A DNA stretch of 20,627 bases from an uncultured Collinsella sp. (GTDB taxonomy: Bacteria; Actinomycetota; Coriobacteriia; Coriobacteriales; Coriobacteriaceae). Made by a program: the position numbers and the translations under genes. Positions 6,827 to 16,600 of this stretch are shown here, piece by piece; the stretch's first letter is position 1; each line of letters starts with the position of its first letter. The stretch is from assembly GCA_902497065.1 (NCBI GenBank), contig CABVDH010000029.1, positions 1 through 20,627 of the forward strand, written 5' to 3'. Under the pieces are notes generated by a model. That model was not told the DNA's origin, did not search any database, and saw only the letters and a list, made by a program, of their open reading frames with translations.

Positions 6827-6835
6827 GGAGGCAGC

Positions 6836-7984
6836 ATGAAAACCATCAATCGTCTGGCCTCCTTTATCAGGGCCGACCACCGTTATGTGTACCTGGGCAC
6901 GAGCGTTATCGCGGCGCTCGGCCTGGCGTTTAGCCAGCGCAACCCCACGCCGCTGAGCTTCTTGGCGCCTACGGGCGCGTTCCAAGACTGCCTCTGGGCA
7001 ATCCTTTGGGCCTGGCTCGTCGTATCGGCGGCGGCGCTGGTCACCAAGCTTATGCACTGGAACGACTATCGCGAAAAGTCGCCGTTTGCTTCCGAGCGCT
7101 TCCGTCGCGGCGCGCGCCTGGGCAGCTACGTCGTGGTCGCCATCGCGGCGATCTTCTTTGTCGACCGCTGCGTCATGTCATTTATCGACCTGGTGCAGGT
7201 GAGCATTGTCTCGGACTCCAACCCCAGCGACTTTTTGTCGAGCCTGGTCTACATGACCTACAAGAGCGGGGACTTCTTTATCCGCGGCATCGAGATCACC
7301 ATCGCGCTTGCGACCTTCGGTACCGTCATCGCATTCTTCCTGGCGCTGCTCTTTGTGTTCCTGCGTATTCAGACCTTCGATCGCGTGGATAACGACCTGG
7401 TGCGCTTCTTTAAGAGCATTGGCCGCGGCTTTGCGACCGTCTACTCTACCATCGTGCGCGGCACGCCCATGATGGTCCAGGGCCTGCTCATCTATTACGC
7501 GGGCTTCACCGTTTTGCGCGGCATGGGCTTCGAGACCGCTCAGGCCAACCAGATTTGGAGTACCTTCACCGCCGGCCTCGTCACCATCTCGCTCAACTCC
7601 ACCGCCTACATGATGGAGGTCCTGCGCGGCGGCATCGAGTCCATCGATCCCGGCCAGGCCGAGGCGGCGCGCTCGCTGGGCCTGTCGCAGTGGCAAGCCA
7701 TGCGCAAGGTCGTGTTCCCCCAGGGCATTAAAAACGCGATTCCGGCGCTCACCAACGAGCTCATCATCAACATCAAGGACTCGTCGGTGCTCTCGGTTAT
7801 CGGCGTGTTCGACCTCATGTACGCCACCACCACCGTCGCCGGCGTGTACTATCGCCAGATGGAAGTCTACTGCGTGGCGCTCGTGGTCTACCTGATCCTG
7901 ACGCTCGTGGCGAGCCGCCTGCTCGAGGCCTTTGGCAAAAAGCTCGGCGCCGAGGCTCCGGTCACGCTGCCCAGCTCCAACTAG
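6836..7984 (+). CDS. Amino-acid ABC transporter permease with N-terminal extension
   Basis: A 382-residue inner-membrane permease of the His/Glu/Gln/Arg (HisMQ/GlnP) group. The transport domain covers about residues 145-370 and contains IVRGTPMMVQGLLIYY and the cytoplasmic EAA loop (EAARSLGLSQWQAMRKV), which docks on the ATPase; GIKNAIPALTNELIINIKDSS follows as in the family. Typical members are about 220-250 residues; this one has roughly 140 extra N-terminal residues holding about three hydrophobic segments of unknown role. GGGAGG precedes ATG 6836, only nine bases after the binding-protein gene. As the only permease present, it probably works as a homodimer. Confidence 0.9.
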   Translation: MKTINRLASFIRADHRYVYLGTSVIAALGLAFSQRNPTPLSFLAPTGAFQDCLWAILWAWLVVSAAALVTKLMHWNDYREKSPFASERFRRGARLGSYVVVAIAAIFFVDRCVMSFIDLVQVSIVSDSNPSDFLSSLVYMTYKSGDFFIRGIEITIALATFGTVIAFFLALLFVFLRIQTFDRVDNDLVRFFKSIGRGFATVYSTIVRGTPMMVQGLLIYYAGFTVLRGMGFETAQANQIWSTFTAGLVTISLNSTAYMMEVLRGGIESIDPGQAEAARSLGLSQWQAMRKVVFPQGIKNAIPALTNELIINIKDSSVLSVIGVFDLMYATTTVAGVYYRQMEVYCVALVVYLILTLVASRLLEAFGKKLGAEAPVTLPSSN

Positions 7985-8006
7985 GCTCAAGACGAGGAGA
8001 ATCATC

Positions 8007-8792
8007 ATGGCAGATACCGCCACTACCGGCACCGCGGCCGCCGCACAGACCAATGAGCCGCTCATCCGCGTCGAGGGCCTGCGCAAGAGCTTCGGCTCGC
8101 TCGAGGTACTCAAGGGCATCGACCTGTCCGTTAACCCCGGCGAGGTCGTCACCATTATCGGCGCCTCGGGCTCGGGCAAGTCGACCTTCCTGCGCTGCCT
8201 CAACCTGCTCGAGACCCCGGACGCAGGCCACATCTGGTTCCACGGCCAGGACCTCACGGCCGAGCGCTGCAACATCAACAAGCTGCGCGAGGACATCGGC
8301 ATGGTGTTCCAGGGCTTTAACCTGTTCAACAACATGGATGTGCTCGACAACTGCACGCTCGCGCCCGTCACGCTCAAAAAGATGAGCAAGGCCGAGGCTG
8401 AAAAAATTGCGATGGAGCATCTGACGAGTGTGGGACTCGAAAAATTCGCGCACGCCGCCGTGGGTCGCCTGTCCGGTGGTCAAAAGCAGCGCGTGGCCAT
8501 CGCTCGTGCTCTATGCATGAACCCGCAGATCATGCTGTTCGACGAGCCGACCTCCGCACTCGACCCCGAGATCGTGGGCGAGGTGCTCGAGGTCATGCGC
8601 AAGCTCGCTGCCGACGGCATGACCATGGTCGTCGTCACGCACGAGATGGCCTTTGCCCGCACCGTGTCCGATCGCGTGGTCTTTATGGACAAGGGCGTGG
8701 TGCTCGAGGATGCCGCGCCGGCCGAGCTCTTCGGCAACCCCAAACATCAGCGCACGCGCGAGTTCCTCTCGCGTTATCTCGAGGACAAATAA
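8007..8792 (+). CDS. Polar amino-acid ABC transporter ATP-binding protein (GlnQ/HisP type)
   Basis: A 261-residue cytoplasmic ATPase that powers the importer. All nucleotide-binding motifs are intact: Walker A GASGSGKST at 52-60, Q-loop Gln102 in MVFQGFNLF, signature LSGGQKQR from Leu155, Walker B IMLFDEPT with Asp179-Glu180, and the switch His212. The FNLFNNMDVLDN segment after the Q-loop is typical of the polar amino-acid group. About 20 residues of Ala/Thr-rich tail precede the domain. ATG 8007 has GAGGAGA upstream; an in-frame GTG/TTG-type start inside the permease gene would only add unrelated residues. The gene is 22 bases after the permease and completes the transporter. Confidence 0.95.
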   Translation: MADTATTGTAAAAQTNEPLIRVEGLRKSFGSLEVLKGIDLSVNPGEVVTIIGASGSGKSTFLRCLNLLETPDAGHIWFHGQDLTAERCNINKLREDIGMVFQGFNLFNNMDVLDNCTLAPVTLKKMSKAEAEKIAMEHLTSVGLEKFAHAAVGRLSGGQKQRVAIARALCMNPQIMLFDEPTSALDPEIVGEVLEVMRKLAADGMTMVVVTHEMAFARTVSDRVVFMDKGVVLEDAAPAELFGNPKHQRTREFLSRYLEDK

Positions 8793-8815
8793 CCAACCGC
8801 AAGCGCTTATGTGGC

Positions 8816-8840
8816 AGGGCCGCTCCGGTGGGGCGGCCCT
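8816..8840 (+). terminator. Hairpin between the ATPase and M20 peptidase genes
   Basis: AGGGCCGC pairs perfectly with GCGGCCCT around a nine-base loop, followed only by TTGTCGT. It may attenuate transcription or protect mRNA ends, reducing peptidase expression relative to the transporter. The weak T-run makes full termination uncertain. Confidence 0.45.
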
Positions 8841-8864
8841 TGTCGTCACAATCGAAAGGATGTC

Positions 8865-10292
8865 ATGGCCGAGGTTTGGCGCTTCTTTGCGCATGAGGAT
8901 GATTTTGCCGATTTGGACAAGGCCGGCGCATGCGAGCGCCTGGGCCGCGTGCTGTCGTTTCCGACCATTTCGAGCATGGATGCCGAGGCAGTGGACTGGC
9001 AGCCGTTCGACGACCTGCGCGCCTATATGCAGCAGGCCTGGCCGCACGTATTTACAGCGGGTAAGGTCGAGCTCATCGATCATTCGTTGCTGGTGACGCT
9101 TTCCGGCTCCGACCCCGCACTCAAGCCCGTTGTGCTCATGGGTCACATGGACGTGGTCCCCGTGGTGCCGGGTACCGAGGACGACTGGACGTACGCCCCC
9201 TTTAGCGGGCATGTAGACGACACCTACATTTGGGGTCGCGGCGCCATCGATATGAAAGACCAGGTTGCGGGCATCCTGGAGGCCGTTGAGTATGCGCTGG
9301 CGTACGGCTGGCAACACGAACGAACCCTGCTGCTGGCCTTTGGCCAGGATGAGGAGACCACGCAGTACGGCGCGGGCGCCATTGGTCGCGCGCTCGAGGA
9401 GCGTGGCGTTGAGCTTGAGTACCTGATCGACGAGGGCGACTATCGTATCGTTGCGGCTGCCGAGTACGGCGCAGGTGAGGGTTGGCTCATGCATGCCGAT
9501 CTTGCCGAGAAGGGCTATACCGATATCGTGCTCAAGACGAAGAGCGAAGGCGGGCACTCTTCCAACCCTTACGGTGGCACGTCGCTCGAAGTGCTCAGCC
9601 GCGCTATTGCCGCGATTTGCGATATCGAGTGGCCGGCGCGTGTGACCGATCTGCTTGCCGCGCAGCTCGTCGAGCTGGGGCTTTATACCGCAGACGAGAT
9701 TGCTACCAGCAAGGATGCCATCGTGCGCGACTGTCTCGCCAGCAAAAAGCTGTACCCGCTTGTGACCACCACCTGCGCGCCCACGCAAATCGAAGGCGGC
9801 AGTACCGGTGCCAACGTAATGCCGCAGGATATGTGGGCCAATATCAACTTCCGCATGCTCGAGGGTACGAGCGTGGCCGATGTCGTGGCCTGCTGCCGCG
9901 AGGCCGTTGCCGCCGCTGGGCTCGCTGGCCGAGTCGAGGTCGAGCTGGGCCCCGGCAGCTCCGAGCCCTCGCCGTCCCCGCGCGTGGGCGGTCCGGGGCT
10001 CGAGGCCGTTCGCGCCATTGCCACCCGCTATTTCCGTGATCCCAGGGGGACGGAGGAAAACGGATCGTCTGCGGTGGGCCAAGAGCCGATGAGCATCGTG
10101 CCCTCGACCGTGATTGGTGCAACCGACGCCGCCAACTACCAGCGCATTTGCCACGAGTGCATCCGCTTCTCCGCCTTTGTGGTCGACGATGACGAATGCG
10201 ACCGCGGCGTCCACGGCACCAACGAGCGCATCACCCGTCGCGCCTACCTCCAAGGCATCCGCTTCCTCATCGCCCTGCTCCACACGCTCTAG
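8865..10292 (+). CDS. M20 family metallopeptidase/deacylase (PM20D1/CPG2-like)
   Basis: A 475-residue cytoplasmic zinc hydrolase of the M20 family (carboxypeptidase, dipeptidase or N-acyl amino-acid hydrolase). Metal and catalytic residues are in place: His94-Met-Asp96 in GHMDVV, bridging Asp129 in GRGAIDMKD, the catalytic pair Glu163-Glu164 in GQDEETTQYG, and the late metal-site His450 in GVHGTNERI. A dimerisation-type lid lies between (residues about 200-330). The wording of the early motifs resembles the PM20D1-type branch. The start at 8865 has GAAAGGA just upstream. Its position 72 bases behind an amino-acid importer on the same strand suggests it acts on the imported compound, releasing free amino acid from a dipeptide or acyl conjugate; this is inference. 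Confidence 0.9.
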   Translation: MAEVWRFFAHEDDFADLDKAGACERLGRVLSFPTISSMDAEAVDWQPFDDLRAYMQQAWPHVFTAGKVELIDHSLLVTLSGSDPALKPVVLMGHMDVVPVVPGTEDDWTYAPFSGHVDDTYIWGRGAIDMKDQVAGILEAVEYALAYGWQHERTLLLAFGQDEETTQYGAGAIGRALEERGVELEYLIDEGDYRIVAAAEYGAGEGWLMHADLAEKGYTDIVLKTKSEGGHSSNPYGGTSLEVLSRAIAAICDIEWPARVTDLLAAQLVELGLYTADEIATSKDAIVRDCLASKKLYPLVTTTCAPTQIEGGSTGANVMPQDMWANINFRMLEGTSVADVVACCREAVAAAGLAGRVEVELGPGSSEPSPSPRVGGPGLEAVRAIATRYFRDPRGTEENGSSAVGQEPMSIVPSTVIGATDAANYQRICHECIRFSAFVVDDDECDRGVHGTNERITRRAYLQGIRFLIALLHTL

Positions 10293-10306
10293 AATGCGAC
10301 AAAGGG
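10292..10306 (+). repeat. Left half of a 15-bp inverted repeat bracketing the adhesin region
   Basis: The bases GAATGCGACAAAGGG start on the last base of the peptidase stop codon. Their exact reverse complement is at 19317-19331, about 9 kb away. Together they equal the two halves of the palindrome type seen intact at 3530-3562. Confidence 0.6.
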
Positions 10307-10493
10307 ATTGAGCCGGCAACTGGCAACCGGTTTCATCGGTAATGAGATAAAAACTGTTATATAAAAAGACTAAAATATCTTCAGAAGCATATGCTGGGGT
10401 TGGTATTTCTTGAACGACTGCGGGCATGTGTCAGACTGCCTCGGCCCTCCGGGGGGTGCCCAGGCAGGTCACCGTGTGGCTGGGGAGGAAATT
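10307..10493 (+). promoter_or_regulatory. A/T-rich promoter region and GC-rich leader hairpin before the adhesin
   Basis: Bases 10338-10380 are markedly A/T-rich (ATGAGATAAAAACTGTTATA and following), the likeliest promoter site in this G/C-rich window, although I cannot fix the -35 and -10 boxes. Downstream, CTGCCT (10436-10441) pairs with AGGCAG (10462-10467), continued by GGC/GCC and CTCC/GGGG pairs, to form a strong leader hairpin. It ends 14 bases before the GGGGAGG ribosome binding site of the upstream start. I recognise no known riboswitch class. Confidence 0.4.
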
Positions 10494-10679
10494 ATGCAGG
10501 AGCTCAGAGAGACGACGTCTCTACTCGTGAATAATGTTATCGGGGGGGGTGTCCCAGCAGGGAACTTCCTGGTGGACATCGGCCGCGCGAGCGGTGGTCC
10601 GTCATGTCTTATGACCGTCGTCGCGGGCTGCGCCCGGTCTCGCCATATGCGATTGTTCTGGCCCTCGCCATCGCGCTGA
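10494..10679 (+). CDS. Leader reading frame with poly-G tract: probable out-of-frame 5' end of the adhesin gene
   Basis: ATG 10494 follows GGGGAGGAAATT, a much better ribosome binding site than that of the adhesin's own ATG. As sequenced, the frame encodes 61 residues and stops at 10679, 75 bases inside the adhesin gene in another frame. It crosses eight consecutive G at 10542-10549. With nine G (or six), the frame would pass into the adhesin frame with no stop, adding a 37-residue extension ahead of residue 1. With seven G, it stops near 10617. I therefore read it as the native 5' end of the adhesin gene, shifted out of frame, and not as an independent peptide. No family is recognisable in the 61-residue product. 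Confidence 0.6.
   Translation: MQELRETTSLLVNNVIGGGVPAGNFLVDIGRASGGPSCLMTVVAGCARSRHMRLFWPSPSR
10542..10549 (+). promoter_or_regulatory. Poly-G(8) tract, putative phase-variation switch
   Basis: Eight consecutive G lie between the strong upstream start (10494) and the adhesin coding frame. Tract length decides whether the two are joined: 6 or 9 G joins them, 7 or 8 does not. Homopolymeric G tracts are classic sites of slipped-strand mispairing and polymerase slippage. Position and frame logic are seen directly; actual variability is inference. Confidence 0.6.
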
Positions 10680-13600
10680 CGGCGAGTTTCTTCCTGCCGG
10701 CCCGTGCGGAAGCGGCGATTTCTGACCACACGGTCACGACGATTTCGCCTTCGGGGACAACAATCAACCTGTTTGATTACTGGGTGAATTCGGAGGATCA
10801 CCTGTCGGTCAGTGGATCCGACGGCATCAACAAGGGCCACCGCTTCAAGTTCAAGGATCAGGGAGCCAGTGAGGATCTCAACCGGTATACGGGCGGCTCC
10901 TCTCCTCGCTCCGGTATCGTGAACAACGTTCTTACCGGCGGTTACCCGAAACTCACCGACAGCTGGGGCGGAGAATCCCTCGGCTACCTGTTTGATTCCT
11001 CCGCCCAGACGGGCAAGATATCCCATATGGGCGTGACGGGTCTGTTGCAGGCCAAGGGCGGCTACTACGAGTATGACAGCTCGAAGAACTACGCGGCGTA
11101 CAACGTCAATAAGAATGCATTTGATGTCTACGAAGTCGCCGGCGTTGGGCAAGCGGGGGCTGGCTCTCAAAATGGAGGCCAGTTCTTCCCCTTCGATGCG
11201 GCCGATAAGGTATTCAAGGAGGAGAACGGCCGCCTCGTCCGGAACGGCATTACGTCGTCGAACAACGGCGACTCGAATTATAACGATGGCAAACCCCTCA
11301 ACCATTATTTCGGCCTCTCCATGTCATCGCGCTTCGTGCAGCCGACGGATGGCAAAACGAACGCTGGCGATCCCATGACCTTTGAGTTCGCCGGCGACGA
11401 CGACGTCTGGGTGTTCATTGACGATGTCCTCGTGGGCGACATTGGCGGCATCCACACCAGTGCTAAGCTGACCATTGACTTCCAAACGGGCCAGATTAAG
11501 GTTAACGATTCCCCAAACGGCACGCTGTTAAGAAAGTTCCAGGAAGCGGGGCGGGGCACTTCGGGCTTCACTGGCAACACCTTCGCTAACGATACCAGCC
11601 ACACGCTCAAGTTCTTCTACTTGGAGCGTGGCGCCACCGACTCCAACATGAAGCTCAAGTACAACCTCGTGACGGTTCCCGAGTCCGACATTATCAAGTT
11701 CGACCAGGATGGCGGTCTGGTGGAGGGCGCTCAGTTCGAGCTGTACAAGACAGACAAGAGCTTCGCTGACACGACTACTAATTCGGAAAAACTACTTGGC
11801 TCCGGCACCACGGACGCGAATGGACAACTGACGCTCACGAATAAAGTGGACAACGGCGTTATCAACTTCGATGACCTTTATAGTAAAGACCATAATTGCC
11901 GGTACTACCTCCTGAAGGAAACAAAGGTGCCCGAAGGTCACCGCTCGAGCCTCACGGCAACGGACGGTAGCATGCAGTTCGAGTACGTGCCCGCGAGCGA
12001 CGAGAACGGCGCGGGCGGCGTCATCATCAACCGCGGCGGTATGGACGCGGACAGCTCCGTTTGGCAGAGCGGTGCGTTCGCCGGCTCGAAGGAGACCATC
12101 ACCGCGCCGTCGACCGTGTACCAGGCGGACGATGACTCGATGAAGCCAGGCAATACTGTTGATATGAAGCGCGGCACCCTGTTCGCAGTAGTTTTCAAGC
12201 GCGATAAAAGCAAGAACGCCTGGCACGCCGTGTCGGGCGACCCGACGAAGGGGTATACCCTCGCCGGCGCCCAGGGCATGGCCGGCGCCATCGAGGCGGC
12301 GAAGAAGGACCTGTACGCCTTCACGCTCAACACTAGCGGCCAGTACCAGGTAGAGATTCCGTATCTGCCCGGTGACATCTCCAAGTACTACTACTTGCTG
12401 AGCGGTGATGCCCGCAAGAATGCCGAGTACGCGGTGGCCATCTACTACACAACGGCGAGCTCCATCGCCGACGCGAATACGGACAACACGGTCCATGTGT
12501 TCAGTGATGACCTCCCCGGTGACCAGGTGAACTTTAAGCGGCAGTTCGCCACGAGCCTGCTCGTCACGAACATCCAGAACCGCCTGTTCGTGCAGAAGAC
12601 CGATACCGAGGGCAACCCCGTAGACGGCGCGAAGTTCGGCTTGTACACGGACGGTCAGGTGACAACAGACGCGAACGGCAAAGTCGTGCTCAACGGCGAC
12701 CAGATCCCCTACGACACCTTGACGACGGGGCAGGTCAGCAACCCGATCCAGCTCGAAGGGGCGGGCATATTCCCGTGTACGAGCGACGGCAACAAGCCGC
12801 TCGTGAAGGGCGCCTACTTCCTAAAGGAGGTCTCGGCGCCCAAGGGCTTCCTGCTTAACGACACGCTCACCAAGGTGATTGTGGACGATTACGGCGTCCA
12901 TGCCGATGCCGGTACGGACGATGACGGCGTTTCGACGTTCGTGGGCCCGGGCGCGCTCATGAAGAGTCTGGGCCAGTTTGGCGCAGAGGGCGACATCGAC
13001 AACACGCTCACGTGGATCAAGGGTGCGCGGCAGACGTCCGACGGGAGGCTCGACGGCAACGGCAACCTTTCCTGGAACAATGACGCCAAGGGCGGCGAGG
13101 ATGAGGTGCGCCTCAAGTACGGCGCCAACGGACGTGTCTACCAGTATGGGCCCACCGAGGAGGGTAAACCTTATCGCTTGGAGACCGAGACGGGCTGGAT
13201 ACGTATGGGCATCACGCAGGACGAGCAACCCAAGGGGACCACGTCGAAAGGTGCCCGCGCCGATCTGCGTGGCATGAACCTGAACGCCCTGTTCACGGGC
13301 GCCACCTGCGTGCGCGTGGCGAACAAGCGCGAGGCAAGCTTCGAGGTGACCAAGAGTGTCGTGGTGCCGAAGGGGCTGACGGGCAAACCGGATGCGGGGT
13401 TCACCTTCAAGTTCACCGTGCCTGATGGGAAGACGTATAAGGCTGCAGTCTTCGAGAAGGCGGGCGCGGCCGATGAGAAGCAGGTCGGCGATATGTTCGA
13501 CCTGACGAACGGCCGCGAGCAGACCATCACGGCCGGCCAGACGATCCGCGTGTACGGTCTCGACGAGCACGACGCCTACACGGTGCAGGAGCTGACCGGT

Positions 13601-16600
13601 ACGGATAAGATGCCGGCCGGCTACACGCTGACCAAGCGCGAGCAGGGCGGCAACGCCCTGAGCGGCGAGGGCGCCAGCATCTCCGGCACGATTGCGAAGC
13701 AGAACGCCAACGGCACGTTGGCCGAAGCCAACAAGCTGGTATTCACGAACACCTACAGCGTAAAGCCGCCGGTGACGCTCACCAATGCGTTCTGGGCGCA
13801 GAAGGTGCTCCGGGGCCGTGACTGGAAGGATGGCGATAGCTTCAAGATTTACCTGCGCGCGGACAAGGGCACGCCGATGCCCGCCGGTGCCAAGGATGCG
13901 CCCGTGAGTGGTATGAAGCAGGTTGTGAAGACCGTCAAGAACGGGGACACGTTCGACTTCGGCAATATTGAGTACGCCAAGCCCGGCACCTACACCTATC
14001 TCATTGCCGAGGCCACGCCGTCTCAAAACGACGCTGACTGGTTGCCCGGGTTCGGGTATTCGAGCGCTACCTACCGTGTCACGGTGACGGTGAGGGATAA
14101 CGGCGACGGCACGCTGTCGCAGCCGGCAGTCAAGATGGAGCAGACCTACACCGACGACGGTATGAGCCAAAAGGACAACCCGATCGAGGTCGCTGACAAA
14201 ATCGCCAAGATCACGAACACGTACCACCCGAAGGAGACCTCGGTGACGCTCAAGGCGACGAAACGCTTTACGGGCGGCACGCTCGCGGGCGGCGACTTCA
14301 CGTTCCAGCTGCTCGACAAGGATGGCAACGTGATCCAGACCGTCCAGAATGACAAGGACGGCAAGGTCGCCTTTGCAGCCATCGACTACGCTACGCCGGG
14401 CGAGCACGACTACGCCATCAGGGAGGTTGCCGGCAACGACTCGACCATCGTCTACGACGCGAAGGACGTGAAGGTCCACGTCAAGGTCACCGACGAGAAG
14501 GGCGAGCTGAAGGCGACCGTCACATACGACGGCGAGAAGGCCGTGCCGACCTTCACCAACTCGAAGCCGACGACGGACGTTACCGTCGAGGCCACGAAGA
14601 CCCTCAAGGGCAAGGACCTGACGGCTGGTGCGTTCACTTTCGGCCTATATCAAGGCGACGCGACTACGGTTGATCCCATCCAGACTGTCCAGAACGACAA
14701 GGGCGGCAAGATTAAGCTCATCCTCACCGGTCTGACCATAGGCGAGTACGACTACACGCTCAAGGAGGTCGCTGGCAGCGATTCGACCATCACCTACGAT
14801 TCCACGGCGGTGAAGGTCCACGTCTCGGTGAAGGCGGACGGTGACAAGGCAAAGGCGACTGTCACCTATGACGACAAGAATGATGCCCCGACCTTCACTA
14901 ACAAGTATCAGCCTGCCGAGACCTTGGCTACACTCACGGCGAAGAAATCGTACGTGAAGCCCGACAACACGCCGGCCACGCTCAAGGGCGGCGAGTTCAC
15001 CTTCGACCTGTACGAGGGCGACCTGACGGCTGAGCAGCTGAAGGGCAAGCAACCCATCCGGAGCGCCAAGAACAGCGAGGACGGCACCGTCACCTTCCCG
15101 GCCATCGACTACACCAAGGCCGGCGAGTACAAATACACCGTCGCGGAACAGGAGGGCGACCTGTCCCACGTGACCTACGACGCTACGGTGCACCATGCCG
15201 TGGTGAAGGTCATGGACAATGCCGGCAAGCTGGACGCCGCTGTTACCTACGATGGTGACAAGGCCAATGCCCCCACCTTCACGAACACCTACACCGCAAA
15301 GGGATCCGTGGAGCTGACGGCGACCAAGATCGTTGCGGTCGCGCCGGGCTTCACGCACGACACCAAGCTGAAGGGCGGCGAATACACGTTCGAGCTGAAG
15401 GACGCCGACGGCAAGGTGCTCGGCACCACGACGAACAAGGCCGATGGCACGGTGAAGTTCACGCGCAAGTTCACGCTCTCCAACCTGGGCGGCGCTGCGA
15501 GCAAGGACTTCACCTACACCATCGCGGAGAAGCCGGGCACGGAGCCGGGCATGGTCTACGACACCCATGCGCTCATCTACAAGGTGACGGTCGCGGACGA
15601 TGGCACCGGCTCGCTGACGGCCACACCGCAGGTAACGAGTGGAGACAAGACCTTCACGAACACGTACCACCCGAAGGAGACCTCGGTAACGCTCAAGGCG
15701 ACGAAGCGCTTCACGGGTGGCGAGCTCGCAGGGGGCGACTTCACGTTCCAGCTGCTCGACAAGGATGGCAACGTGATCCAGACCGTCCAGAATGACAAGG
15801 ACGGCAAGGTCGCCTTCCAGGCAATCAGCTACGACACGCCGGGCGATCACGACTACACCATCAAGGAGGTTGCCGGCAACGACCCGACCGTCGTGTACGA
15901 CACGAAGGACGTGAAGGTCCACATCAAGGTCTCCGATGAGAAGGGCGAGCTAAAGGCGACCGCCACCTACGACGGCGAGGCCGACGCTCCGACCTTCACC
16001 AACTCGAAGCCGACGACGGACGTTACCGTCGAGGCGACGAAGATCCTCACGGGCAAGGACCTGACGGCCGACGCGTTCACCTTCGGCCTGTACGACCAGG
16101 CCGGCAACGAGGTCGCCAAGGGCACCAACGACCGGGGCGGCAAGGTCGAGCTGGCCGTCAAGAACCTGAACCTGGGCGAGTACGACTACACGCTCAAGGA
16201 GGAGAAAGCCGGCCAGACCGTCGACGGCGTGGCCTACGACGCCAAGGAAGTCAAGGTCCACGTCAAGGTAGAGCAGAACCAGGGCGACAACAACAAGACG
16301 AAGGTGACCGTCACCTATGACGGTGCCGCTACGGCTCCCACCTTCAACAACACCTACGACGCAAAGGGTTCCGTAATCCTGACGGCGACCAAGACCATCA
16401 AGGTTGCGGACGGCTTCGACCACACGACGAAGCCCGCGGACGGCGAGTTCACCTTCGACCTGAAGGACGCTGCCGGCAACGTGCTCGACACCGCGAAGAA
16501 CGATGCAAACGGCAAGGTCAGCTTCACGCGCGAGTTCCAGCTCTCCGACTTGGACGGCGCCGCGAGCAAGGACTTCACCTACACCATCGTGGAGCAGCCG

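Noticed and set aside
8511..10427. 638-codon minus-strand frame opposite the M20 peptidase
   Set aside because: Every M20 catalytic residue is on the plus strand; the antisense frame is a GC-content artefact.
14216..16043. Assembly duplication as the source of the repeated block
   Set aside because: The copies differ at scattered positions, many of them silent, which indicates true divergence; still, long reads would settle the copy number.
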